Shown here: piece by piece, positions 19,445-28,066 of the stretch
Layout: every line of letters starts with the position of its first letter
Numbering within the stretch: position 1 is the stretch's first letter
Assembly (NCBI GenBank): GCA_016710075.1
Contig: JADJLO010000003.1
Location: 206,501 to 270,500 of the forward strand
Source: Acidobacteriota bacterium
GTDB taxonomy: Bacteria > Acidobacteriota > Blastocatellia > RBC074
Direction: 5' to 3'
Length of the DNA: 64,000 nucleotides
Made by a program: the position numbers and the translations under genes
The notes under the pieces: model-generated
The model's input: the letters and a program-made list of their open reading frames with translations, nothing else
Database searches by the model: none
Told to the model about the DNA's origin: nothing

Positions 19445-20302
19445 ATGAAAAGATCGATCTTCGCAGTAATTTCAATCCTGGCGATAAGTTTTGCTCTGAT
19501 CGGAGCGAGGCAGGCTCAGTCTTCAAGAAGCATTCTGACGCGCCCGGTTCCGCCGCCTGATCAGAAGATTGCTTATGGCAGCGATCCTAATCAATTCGGC
19601 GAGCTGCGTCTGCCAAAAGGCAACGGTAAATTTCCGGTTGTTGTCATTGTTCATGGAGGCTGCTGGATGGCCGAGTATGGCCTTGGTTATATGAGCCACC
19701 TCGCAGCCGATCTGACTGACGCCGGCTTTGCGACCTGGAATATCGAATACCGCCGCGTCGGCAACAGCGGAGGCGCATGGCCGGGCACTTTTCAGGATGT
19801 GGGGATGGCTACTGATTATCTTCGGATACTGGCCAAAAAATACCCGCTTGATCTGAATCGTGTGGCTGCGCTTGGCCATTCGGCCGGCGGACAGCTCGTC
19901 ATCTGGCTTGGAGCGAGATCGAAATTCCCCAAAGACAGCCCTGTCTGGTCGGCCGATCCGCTGAAACTCCGAGCGATTGTCCCGATCGCGGCGATCACCG
20001 ATCTTCGCAAAACCGGCACGGCCTGTGATGAATCTTTGAGCATGCTCATGGGCAATGGACCGAAAGATAAGGTCTCTCCGGTCGATATGGCCCCGCTGGG
20101 AATCAGGCAGTTGGTCGTTGCCGGCGAAGACGACAAGATCGTTCCTCAATCAATGGCTCGTGATTATTACCACATTGCCGTTAAGAAAGGCGATCTCTTG
20201 AAATTGCTGATCATTCCGAAATCCGGTCACTTCGAACCTGTCGATCCCAAAACACCCGCCTGGCAGCAGGTCAGGGAAGGGCTGCTCGGGATGATGAAGT
20301 AA
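19445..20302 (+). CDS. Secreted alpha/beta-hydrolase (BD-FAE/prolyl-oligopeptidase-like)
   Basis: The ATG at 19445 begins a signal peptide (about 24 residues); the frame upstream is only the nonamer repeat. The mature enzyme (about 260 residues) has the oxyanion motif HGGCW, the nucleophile elbow GHSAGG and a final catalytic His in SGHFEPVDP; an acidic residue lies in GEDDKIV. The HGGxW type is typical of bacterial feruloyl/carbohydrate esterases and kynurenine-formamidase-like hydrolases. Exported; substrate unknown. Confidence 0.87.
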   Translation: MKRSIFAVISILAISFALIGARQAQSSRSILTRPVPPPDQKIAYGSDPNQFGELRLPKGNGKFPVVVIVHGGCWMAEYGLGYMSHLAADLTDAGFATWNIEYRRVGNSGGAWPGTFQDVGMATDYLRILAKKYPLDLNRVAALGHSAGGQLVIWLGARSKFPKDSPVWSADPLKLRAIVPIAAITDLRKTGTACDESLSMLMGNGPKDKVSPVDMAPLGIRQLVVAGEDDKIVPQSMARDYYHIAVKKGDLLKLLIIPKSGHFEPVDPKTPAWQQVREGLLGMMK

Positions 20303-20671
20303 CTCCGTTGCGGAAAGGCCCTGTTAGTTAAAAGTTTGTAGCAGCGCTTTTCCCAAATCGCATCAAATTTGCGACCTCCATGGAGTGCTTTGGTATTGTT
20401 CCAGAAGTCCTGTTAAATCGGTGGGCGGTTTGCGGTGGAGTAGATTTTTCTCAATATTTGAGTGGCCACAGGACTACCAAAGCGGCGACAGGTCGCCGCA
20501 CTCCATGGAGTCCGCCTGTTTTCAATGATCCATATCATCGGTTCATCTTTAAACTTTCCACAACGGCGATGAAGTAAATACATGCTCCCCAAAAAACAAT
20601 AAAGATGAAAAAATCAAGAAATTATTATCTGGTGGAAAATTTTTCGTTTATTCCGTGTGTTTCGTAATCTT
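20303..20671. repeat. Repeat-rich intergenic region with repeat D copy 2 and nonamer C6
   Basis: Repeat D sequences lie at 20326-20385 and again at 20505-20535, where CTCCATGGAG occurs at both ends in inverted context around a central block with CCAAAGCGGCGACAGG. A reverse nonamer array lies at 20641-20670, three perfect units next to the stop of the minus-strand gene. I see no credible gene; a 65-codon frame at 20380 is repeat sequence. Confidence 0.7.
20641..20670. repeat. Nonamer array C6 (reverse)
   Basis: Three perfect 9-nt TTTCGTNTR units adjoining the 3' end of the YncE/phosphoesterase gene. A recognisable forward partner is absent. Confidence 0.7.
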
Positions 20672-23512
20672 TTATTTTTCCTGCTGCTTCTCAAGCCTGC
20701 GATGACTGCGTTCGAAATCCGCCGGATCGTCGAGCCGCTCTGCGTCGCCGGTTCGTGACCGGCTGATCATCCTGACCTTTTTCACATCGAAGATCCTCGG
20801 ATCGACATCCAGGGTTTTATAAGCCGTAAAATCGGGCTTTGTGGTGAATGCCTCGCGCAAATCCATGGCCCCGGCGTCATACTGGTTGAGCGGCTGCAGG
20901 CCGAGCAGCAGATAAGTCGTCTTGAAGATGCTCGCAATGCTGGTATGAGAGCTCATCGCGTAGCCGCGCTTTGCATAAGGGCTGATCACGAGCAGCAGAC
21001 TGCGATGGGCATCGATGCTGTCGCGCCCATCCTGAGCGTCATCTTCGGTGACGAAAATAACCATCTGCTTCCAGTATGGCGAGTTGGTCAGAAGCTCTAC
21101 GACGCGGCCGAGTGCGTAATCATTGTCCGCCACAAACGACGCGCGGTAAGGATAGCCATCCTCCGGGCGCTCTTTTGAAGTGTGGTCGTTGGGAAGATAG
21201 ATATTGGTGAACCTGGGCATCTCCTGTCGGCCATCGATAAACTTCGAACGAAAATCCTTCTCGAACTGCTGCAGCCGGTACTGATCCGAAATATTCATAT
21301 TGAATGTCGGAAAATCCCTGGCAGTGTTTTGATAAAGCGGTTGCGGCATCGGATAGTTCACCGGAAACCGGGCTCCCGTGGGCTCGTAATCGGCCTCTTC
21401 CTCGATGCCGCCGAGCTCAAAGCCCTCGCCGTAATTTCGGAAACTGATGCGGAAACGATTCAGATGCTCCCAGACAGAGCCGGATTCAAGATAGTCTTCC
21501 GGATGAATCGACGATGACGACCCGGTGAAGGTCAGCCGGCCCGGAGAACTGCTCACCGGCCGAAAATCCCTGTGACCGCCATACGATGCCGCAAGGCTCG
21601 TCTCGACCCAGGCATTTGGATAGACGCCGACCAGCCAGCGATGCCCGTCCGCCGAGACATCGGAATCAAGATAGAAGTTGTCGCTGAAGGCGAACTGCTG
21701 TGCCAGGGCGTGGTGATTTGGCGTCACGTTGACATCGCGCAGCGCCACACGGTTGTTCTTATCGAAAACATTCGACTTCGAACCATATGTCGCAAGACCT
21801 GCAAAACTGCGAAGCCGGCGTCCGCTCTTGTCTTTTTCGACGTCGCCGTAGACCTGGTCGTATGTCCGGTTCTCCTTTGTGATGAAGACCACGTATTTGA
21901 TCTGATCGCTCGGAGCCCCGTATTTGCCCGGGATAATGCTTTCCTGTCGTGATGATGAATTCAGAATGATGCCGTTATTCTTGAGCACCTGCTGCGTTTC
22001 ATTGACCAGTTGGCTGTCGCCTGGGACCGGTACAATCGAGACCACGCCTTTCTGCAGCGCTCCGACGTAACTTCCCTCCGGGCCGGCTTTGAAATTCGGC
22101 CCACCGTTGGGACCCGAGCCGAAGCCCTTGGCATTGGCGATGAAAAGATTTTTGCCGTCGGCGCTGACAGAGATCTGCGAAGGGAACCATGCAGTCGGGA
22201 TGTGGCCGAGCAGTTTGAAATTCCGCGCGTCGATGACAGCGAGGGCGTTGATGCCGGCTTCAGTCACATAGAGCCTGCGCTCGTCGCGGCTCAGGGCCAG
22301 ACCGAACGGAATCTGCCCGCGAAGCCGTGACAGGTTTTCAGCCTGCTCAGATGTCACTCTCAATCCCTGTTTGCGCCATTGAGCAATCGCAAAATTGAAA
22401 AGGTTGAGATCGACGTTGGCGATGACTTTGTTTGATGACGAATCGAGCACAGTGACGCTGTCGTTATTGGCGTTGCTGACAAAGACGTGCCGGCTGCCGG
22501 CGACGACTCCACTCGGGCTGCTTGCGCCAATGACCGAGATGCCGTTGGCGGTCTCGCCTATCAACCGGCCGGTCTTCGATTTTGCCGCGACCTTGAGCTT
22601 CCCGCCTGAATCGATTTCATAACTCCAGATGGATGCCGCCTCGTCGTCGTTTGGATCTCCGAGGCCGGGCGCCCGTTTGCCTTCAAATGTAACCCCGCGT
22701 TTCATCTCTTCGGACAGATAAGCAAACGGCGGAAAACTTACGCCGGTTCGTTTCGGGTCTTTTGGGTCATACCCTTCGATCAACGAGTATCTGAAAACTC
22801 CGGCGTTGGTCACGTAAAGTTTTCGCTCATCAGGTGAAAGTGCGATTGAAAAGGGAGCCCGCCCCGTCGCAAGACTCTCGATTACACGGCGCTTTGCCGT
22901 GTCGATGACTGCGATCCGATAATTCGCCTGATCCAGAACGAAGATCCGCCCTCCGTCTTTAGCCAATGCAAGCGCTCCGGAAAAACTGTTTCGATATCCT
23001 GAATCATTGATCGAAATTGTCGCCAGCCGCTTCCGGTCGGCAAGATCGAAGATGAAGACCGATCCCTGATTTCCGCTCGATGCGTAAAGAGTCCGATTGT
23101 CCGGTCCGACGGCGACTCCCATGAACGCCGAGCGGAACTCGGCATCATCTTCATCCGCTGTCTTGCTTCCCTTGTAACGCTCGCGGTCAGCCGTAATCTG
23201 ATGTAGCTTTGGCGCGGCGCTCTGCCATTCGTCGATGATCGAAAGAGCAAACGGCTCGGTGCCATTGCACGACGCGACTATCGTTCGCCCATCCGGACTG
23301 AGCGCCAGTCCGTACGGGTGCGCGGCGATTCTCACCTGCTTTCCTCGCGGTGTCAGCAGGCGCCCGTTCGGAAGCACGGGTGCAGCCGGATCGTTCGTCG
23401 CTGTTCTATCACCCGCAGGCGCCCCGAAATCCGCTATGTTGATCGTCTTTTGTGTCGCTCCAGGAATCAGAAACAGCAATGGCAACACCATCATCAGAAA
23501 CAGTCTTTTCAT
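20672..23512 (-). CDS. YncE-like beta-propeller / phosphoesterase fusion, secreted
   Basis: 946 residues: a signal peptide of about 20 residues, then a YVTN/YncE-type propeller (about 45-500) with repeated strings such as HPYGLALSPDGRTIVAS, APFSIALSPDERKLYVTN and IPFGLALSRDERRLYVTEAG. A C-terminal alkaline-phosphatase/phosphoesterase domain (about 530-910) follows, with FITKENRTYDQVYGD, HALAQQFAFSDNFY and FVTEDDAQDGRDSIDAHRS metal-site motifs. This architecture is annotated in many genomes as a bifunctional YncE/alkaline phosphatase-family protein. Likely periplasmic or extracellular hydrolysis of a phosphoester; substrate unknown. Intact frame. Confidence 0.9.
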   Translation of the reverse strand: MKRLFLMMVLPLLFLIPGATQKTINIADFGAPAGDRTATNDPAAPVLPNGRLLTPRGKQVRIAAHPYGLALSPDGRTIVASCNGTEPFALSIIDEWQSAAPKLHQITADRERYKGSKTADEDDAEFRSAFMGVAVGPDNRTLYASSGNQGSVFIFDLADRKRLATISINDSGYRNSFSGALALAKDGGRIFVLDQANYRIAVIDTAKRRVIESLATGRAPFSIALSPDERKLYVTNAGVFRYSLIEGYDPKDPKRTGVSFPPFAYLSEEMKRGVTFEGKRAPGLGDPNDDEAASIWSYEIDSGGKLKVAAKSKTGRLIGETANGISVIGASSPSGVVAGSRHVFVSNANNDSVTVLDSSSNKVIANVDLNLFNFAIAQWRKQGLRVTSEQAENLSRLRGQIPFGLALSRDERRLYVTEAGINALAVIDARNFKLLGHIPTAWFPSQISVSADGKNLFIANAKGFGSGPNGGPNFKAGPEGSYVGALQKGVVSIVPVPGDSQLVNETQQVLKNNGIILNSSSRQESIIPGKYGAPSDQIKYVVFITKENRTYDQVYGDVEKDKSGRRLRSFAGLATYGSKSNVFDKNNRVALRDVNVTPNHHALAQQFAFSDNFYLDSDVSADGHRWLVGVYPNAWVETSLAASYGGHRDFRPVSSSPGRLTFTGSSSSIHPEDYLESGSVWEHLNRFRISFRNYGEGFELGGIEEEADYEPTGARFPVNYPMPQPLYQNTARDFPTFNMNISDQYRLQQFEKDFRSKFIDGRQEMPRFTNIYLPNDHTSKERPEDGYPYRASFVADNDYALGRVVELLTNSPYWKQMVIFVTEDDAQDGRDSIDAHRSLLLVISPYAKRGYAMSSHTSIASIFKTTYLLLGLQPLNQYDAGAMDLREAFTTKPDFTAYKTLDVDPRIFDVKKVRMISRSRTGDAERLDDPADFERSHRRLEKQQEK

Positions 23513-23610
23513 GCCACTTTTACCCCGTTAGAAATCGAATTAAATTTCAGTTACTCAATCTTGCCATAATTGGCCGGCTTAAATACACACTTTTGCCTAA
23601 ACCCTGGTTA

Positions 23611-23660
23611 AATAAAATGAAAAGGCCGGGAAACAATGACGCTTCCCGGCCTTTCCTGCT
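23611..23660 (-). terminator. Intrinsic terminator of the MacAB-like operon
   Basis: A 12-bp perfect stem (23621-23632 with 23643-23654). On the minus strand it is followed by a TTTTCATTTTATTT tail, 63 bases after the permease stop. Confidence 0.85.
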
Positions 23661-23716
23661 TTGGTAACTGATGCTTCCTGCGGATTCCCCGACCGTATCG
23701 CTTTAAACAGGGTTGC

Positions 23717-24940
23717 TTATTCGTACCTGAGAGCCTCGATCGGGTCGAGGGCCGCGGCTTTTCGCGCCGGGTAGTAGCCGAAAAAGATTCCCACCATGGC
23801 GGAAAAGACAACCGATCCGATGATCGCCGTGATCGAGATCAGAGTCGGCCAGCCCACCAACTTCGGTATCGCATATGAGATCGCGATGCCAAGCAGGATG
23901 CCGATGATGCCTCCGATCAGGCTGAGCACGATCGATTCGATCAGAAACTGAGTCCTGACGACTGAAGACCGGGCGCCGATCGCCATGCGGATGCCGATCT
24001 CGCGAGTCCTTTCAGTGACGGAGACAAGCATGATGTTCATGATGCCGATGCCTCCGACAAGCAGGGAAACGCCTGCAATGCTGCTCAGAAGTATCGTCAT
24101 GATCCGATTGGTCTCATCGGCCGCATCTGCCACATCGGTCATATTCCTGACGAAGAAATCGTTGTCCTGATTCGGACCGAGTTTGTGTCGCTGCCTCAGA
24201 AGGTCGGTTATCTGCTGTTGAGCGATGTATGTCGCAGCCGGCGAAATGGCCGAAACATAAGCGAATTGAATATTCGTAATGTTCAGAAGTTTTTTCTGAA
24301 CGGTCGTGTACGGAGCGAAGAGCACATCGTCCTGATCTCGCCCTTGTGCGTCCTGACCTTTTCTGGCCATGATGCCGATGACTCTGAAAGGAAGGCCGCG
24401 AACACGAACCATTTGACCGAGCGGATCGATGCCGGGAAAGAGGTTGTCTGCAATGGTCTGGCCGATGACGACTACGCGAGCTGCATTTCGGACATCGTTT
24501 TCAGTTATGAATTCTCCGGTCTGCAGAGGCCATTTGCGGATTTCGGATATCTGTTCGTTGACTCCCTGAACCGAGCTGTTCCAGTTCTGATTGCCAAAAA
24601 TGAGCTGAGCGCCGGCGCGTACCGAGGGACTGGCCATGGCAACGCTCGGGCATTCACGTCTGATTGCTTCGATGTCATCGTCGTTGAGTGTGTTTGTGCT
24701 CGATGCCCCGGTGCCGCTTCTTACGCCGCCCACATTCATCGAGCCGGCGCCGACGAAGAGCAGGTTGGTTCCGACACTGGCAATCTGCTGCTGCACAGAC
24801 GCCTGAGCTCCCTGGCCGATGCTGACCATGGCTATCACCGCTCCAACGCCAATGATAATCCCAAGCATCGTCAACGCCGAACGCATCTTGTTGCGCGCCA
24901 ACGCCTTGAAAGCAATTCTGAAGATCGTCAACAAGTCCAT
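23717..24940 (-). CDS. MacB-type ABC transporter permease
   Basis: 407 residues. An N-terminal transmembrane helix with the FKALARNKMRSALTMLGIIIGVGAVIAM signature lies at residues 9-36, a large periplasmic MacB_PCD domain follows (about 50-260), and three C-terminal helices of the FtsX fold end with YPARKAALDPIEALRYE-like sequence. Lacking its own ATPase domain, it needs the ATPase encoded just upstream (10-bp gap). Works with the MacA-like adaptor to move substrates, often macrolides, lipopeptides or siderophores, across the outer membrane. Substrate unknown. Confidence 0.93.
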   Translation of the reverse strand: MDLLTIFRIAFKALARNKMRSALTMLGIIIGVGAVIAMVSIGQGAQASVQQQIASVGTNLLFVGAGSMNVGGVRSGTGASSTNTLNDDDIEAIRRECPSVAMASPSVRAGAQLIFGNQNWNSSVQGVNEQISEIRKWPLQTGEFITENDVRNAARVVVIGQTIADNLFPGIDPLGQMVRVRGLPFRVIGIMARKGQDAQGRDQDDVLFAPYTTVQKKLLNITNIQFAYVSAISPAATYIAQQQITDLLRQRHKLGPNQDNDFFVRNMTDVADAADETNRIMTILLSSIAGVSLLVGGIGIMNIMLVSVTERTREIGIRMAIGARSSVVRTQFLIESIVLSLIGGIIGILLGIAISYAIPKLVGWPTLISITAIIGSVVFSAMVGIFFGYYPARKAAALDPIEALRYE

Positions 24941-24949
24941 GATTTTTCC

Positions 24950-25720
24950 TTACAAGTTCTCTTCCATCGGTGTTTCTGCCAGTATTTTCAGTTCATCTCT
25001 CGCATCCCTGCGATGAGTGACCGGATAGTCGTTTTTGATCTTCCCGTCCTTAAAGACAATGACGCGATCGGCATATTCGGCTATGTCGTGCTCGTGCGTA
25101 ACCAGCAGCAGCGTGATGCCCTGTTCGCGGTTGAGTCGCTGGAATATCTCCATGACCTCGACAGATGTCCGGGAGTCGAGGTTTCCGGTCGGCTCATCGG
25201 CCAGAATCAGAGTCGGTTTTGTGGCAATTGCGCGGGCGATTGCCACGCGCTGCTGTTGTCCTCCGGACAATTGATTCGGATGACTCAACTCACGGCCTTT
25301 CAACCCGACGGCTTCAATTGCTTCCATTGACCGCCGATGGCGCTCTGAAGTGGGAACCGCAGCATAGAGCAGCGGCAATTCCACGTTCTCCATGGCCGAA
25401 GTCCTGGACAGCAGATTGAATCCCTGAAAGACGAATCCAATCTTGTGATTGCGAATGTCTGCGCGTTCATCCTTGGAAAGCTCGGAAACATCCTGTCCGT
25501 CCAGGATATATGTTCCTCGCGTCGGACGGTCCAGACACCCCAGAATATTCATCGTTGTCGATTTGCCGGATCCGGATGCGCCCATGATCGCGACAAACTC
25601 GCCCTGGTAAATTTTCAGCGATACTCCGCGGAGTGCACGAACCTCAACGTCACCCATTTGATAGATTTTATGGATGTCGCTCAGCTCGATGACCGGCCGC
25701 TTGCCGTTTTCAACAGTCAT
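24950..25720 (-). CDS. MacB/LolD-type ABC transporter ATPase
   Basis: 256 residues with all ABC motifs: Walker A GASGSGKST (50-58), Q-loop FQGFNLL, signature LSGGQQQRVAIARA, Walker B LILADEPTGNLD and the H-loop THEHD. The GNLDS variant and NILGCLDRPT string place it in the MacB/LolD group. Middle gene of the adaptor-ATPase-permease operon on the minus strand. A heptamer-A inverted pair separates it from the adaptor gene. Confidence 0.95.
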   Translation of the reverse strand: MTVENGKRPVIELSDIHKIYQMGDVEVRALRGVSLKIYQGEFVAIMGASGSGKSTTMNILGCLDRPTRGTYILDGQDVSELSKDERADIRNHKIGFVFQGFNLLSRTSAMENVELPLLYAAVPTSERHRRSMEAIEAVGLKGRELSHPNQLSGGQQQRVAIARAIATKPTLILADEPTGNLDSRTSVEVMEIFQRLNREQGITLLLVTHEHDIAEYADRVIVFKDGKIKNDYPVTHRRDARDELKILAETPMEENL

Positions 25721-25742
25721 TTGATTCTCAATGTATTAAGGC

Positions 25743-25830
25743 AGTTCAAAGTTCAAAGTTCAAAGTTGACGCGCTGTTGATCATTCCAAACCGGGACCTG
25801 ACGACTTTAAACTTTGAACTTTGAACTTTG
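25743..25830. repeat. Heptamer-A inverted pair inside the MacAB-like operon
   Basis: Forward units (25743-25767) and reverse units (25804-25830) sit around a 36-nt spacer. It lies between the adaptor stop and the ATPase start, so it would be transcribed within the operon message and form a hairpin there. Confidence 0.8.
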
Positions 25831-25833
25831 TAT

Positions 25834-27499
25834 TTATCTTCTTGCGCCGCCGCCGGGGCCGCCGCCTGGAGCGCCGCCAAATCCCGGAGGCGTTTGTGGC
25901 CTGTTCGCGGTTGACGAAGAATTTGTGGACACATTCTGGCCTATGATGACCAGATCGCCTTCCTTAAAGGCGCCCTCGTTGATTTCGGCGAAGACGCCGT
26001 CGGTAATTCCTATGGTTATCACGCGCGATTGTGGTTTCTTGTCGGGTCCGAGGACCCAGATTACCCTCTTCTGTCCGGCGATGACCGCTGATGTCGTTGG
26101 TGCAAAGCCGGCTCCGGCTCCATCTGGTTTGCGCTCAGCCTGTTGCCCGGCCTGATCCTGACGACGCCCCTGGCCGCCCTGGCCGCCCTGGCCGCCCTGG
26201 CCGCCGGTTGCCCCGGTTGACCCGGTTGAGCACCTTCCTTTGGTTTTTGAGAGGAATCCGCGGGCTTTTCTCCTTCAGGTTTTTTCTGTTCCTGGGCTGC
26301 GGGGCGGTCCGCACTGCCGGCCGCGCGGATGATCTCGCGTATTTTTTCCTGCGTGACATCTTTCGGTCTGAAGCGGAGCGCGGAATTGGGGACTTTGAGA
26401 ACGTTGTTGCGTTCGTCGATGGTAAAAGTCAGATTGGCGGTCATGCCGGGTTTGAGTTTCAAATCCTTATTCAGCACGTCGATGACGACCTGGTAAGTGA
26501 CGACATTCTGGACATCGAGAGGGCTCAGGCGGAGCTGATTGATCGTTCCGCGGAAGTTTTCGCCGGGGAAGGCATCGACGGTGAAGGATACACGATTGTT
26601 GGCGCTGATCACCCCGATATCCGCCTGATCCACATTTGCGATCACCCACATCTGAGTCACGTCGTTGGCAATGGTAAAGAGTGTCGGCGCTGAGAGACTT
26701 GCCGCGACGGTCTGCCCGACATCGACGTTTCTCGAAACCACGACGCCATCGATCGGCGAACTGATCGTTGTATGGCTGAGATTCACTTCAGCGAGTTGAA
26801 GAGCGGCTTCCGTCTGTTTGATCTGAGCCTCGGCCTGTTTCACCTGGGCTTTAGCTCCTTCCAGCCGGCCTTGGCTGCAGATTGTTCTGCGGACTTCGCC
26901 TGATCGAGCTGTGCGGATGCCTGATCGTATCTCGCTTTGGCCGATTCAAAAGACGCTTTGACCGATTCAAGGTCGCGCTCGGCAATAATTCCGCCTCTGG
27001 CCAGAGCCTCCTGGCGCTCGAGCAGTCTGGCTGCATCGTCACGCTGAGCTTTCAAAGCCGCCAGATTGGCCCTTGCGCTTGAAACACCGGCTGTTTGATT
27101 GACCAGTGTCGCTTCCGCTGCCAGCAATCTGGCCCTGGCATCGGCCAGATTGGCTCTGGAATTCTCGCGGTTCGCCCGCGCCTGCGCTACCTGAGCCTGA
27201 AACAGAGCCGGATCGAGCTGCGCTACAACCTGCCCCTTCTTGACCACCGAATTGAAATCGGCGTTCAGAGCCGCGATCGTCCCCGAGACCTGACTGCCTA
27301 CCTGAACAGTCTTGACTGCCTGTAAGGTCCCGGTTGCACTGACTGTCTTTCGGATCGACCCCTTCTCGATCTTTCCCGTCAGAAAGTCTTCAGCGCCGGT
27401 GCTGCTGTTGAAATAATAGTAACCGCCGGCAACTCCAGCCAATACCAGACATGATGTAATTAAAATAACCCTTGTTTTGCCGCCAAAATTCAGTTTCAT
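25834..27499 (-). CDS. MacA-like periplasmic adaptor (HlyD family), two frameshifts
   Basis: The N terminus has a single membrane anchor (residues 10-28). It is followed by the lipoyl half-motif TLQAVKTVQVGSQVSGTI (about 57-74), a long Ala/Gln-rich coiled coil (95-230), the second lipoyl half (SPIDGVVVSRNVDVGQTV) and beta-barrel domains. The frame loses one base near 26860 (restored GAKAQVKQAEAQ) and one in or near a Gly-Gln repeat tract around 26170-26225. The joined protein is about 555 residues and ends in a Gly/Pro-rich tail. First gene of the export operon. Confidence 0.85.
26170..26205. repeat. Four tandem 9-nt units inside the adaptor gene
   Basis: The unit CTGGCCGCC is repeated four times. 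On the coding strand and in the restored frame it encodes a Gly-Gln-Gly-type linker. It is next to one of the frame breaks, which suits slippage or a sequencing error in a low-complexity tract. Confidence 0.8.
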
Positions 27500-27639
27500 A
27501 GTTTTCTCTTAGAATCTTCTTCCAGTTTATTGTGACCTCAATTGTAGAGACTGACGGCGAGCGGATTTAGTTACTGATGTTACGCAAATAAGTATTCTTG
27601 AATCGGTTTGACACGTTCTTTTGAAGTAATTCAAACAGC

Positions 27640-27865
27640 CGGCGAAGCCGGCGGCAGCATGTAGCCCAGGGTGAAGCGAGGCCGAAGGCTGAGCGGAACC
27701 CTGGGTACAGTTGAAAAATAAAACCAAGCCCACGAAGTGGGCGACAGATTTAGGGCCAAAGGTCTAGTGGCTATTTTTCTGTCGCCCGTTTCACGGGCTC
27801 GGAATGATGTTAATTACGATACCCAGGGTTCGCTCGGCAGGGTTCGCGCACTTGTGGGCTAGTCA
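27640..27865. repeat. Complex palindromic intergenic element E
   Basis: Several nested inverted repeats are visible: GCCGGCGAAGCCGGC; CCCAGGGT with ACCCTGGG, and a further ACCCAGGGTTCGC copy; and AGCCCACGAAGTGGGCGACAGA opposed to TCTGTCGCCCGTTTCACGGGCT. Such mosaic elements occur as multicopy intergenic sequences in other bacteria; only one copy is in this window. Confidence 0.6.
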
Positions 27866-27900
27866 AATCAAAATAAAGAATATTCCGTGCATAACATAGA

Positions 27901-28046
27901 GGAGTTCAAAGTTTAAAGTATAGTAACGGCTCAGCCTCCGATCTGATTTTGGCCAGATCCGCAGGCCATGTTGGACGAAGCCTGAATGTCAACATCTGCC
28001 AATGTCCCGGTTTCGCTCAATCCGTTAGTTTCAGTAACTTTAAACT
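27901..28046. repeat. Heptamer-A pair, widely spaced
   Basis: Two forward units (27901-27918) and a short reverse array (28035-28046), 116 nt apart. A weaker member of the family. Confidence 0.55.
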
Positions 28047-28066
28047 CCTGCAGTTTGAGCTGCAGG

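Larger units (their letters stand above)
27500..28066. other. Intergenic region with palindrome-rich element E
   Basis: No gene is visible. It holds a cluster of inverted repeats (27640-27865) and a spaced heptamer-A pair (27901-27918 and 28035-28046). A hairpin CCTGCAG/CTGCAGG (about 28047-28066) lies just after the glycerol kinase stop. Confidence 0.65.

Noticed and set aside
20380..20577. 65-codon plus-strand frame
   Set aside because: Composed of repeat D and inverted CTCCATGGAG sequence; no coding signature.
24185..25330. 381-codon plus-strand frame across the ABC operon
   Set aside because: Antisense to the permease and ATPase, whose motifs are complete; high GC third positions create the open frame.
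26091..26693. 200-codon plus-strand frame within the MacA-like gene
   Set aside because: Antisense shadow of the adaptor; low-complexity Gly/Arg content.
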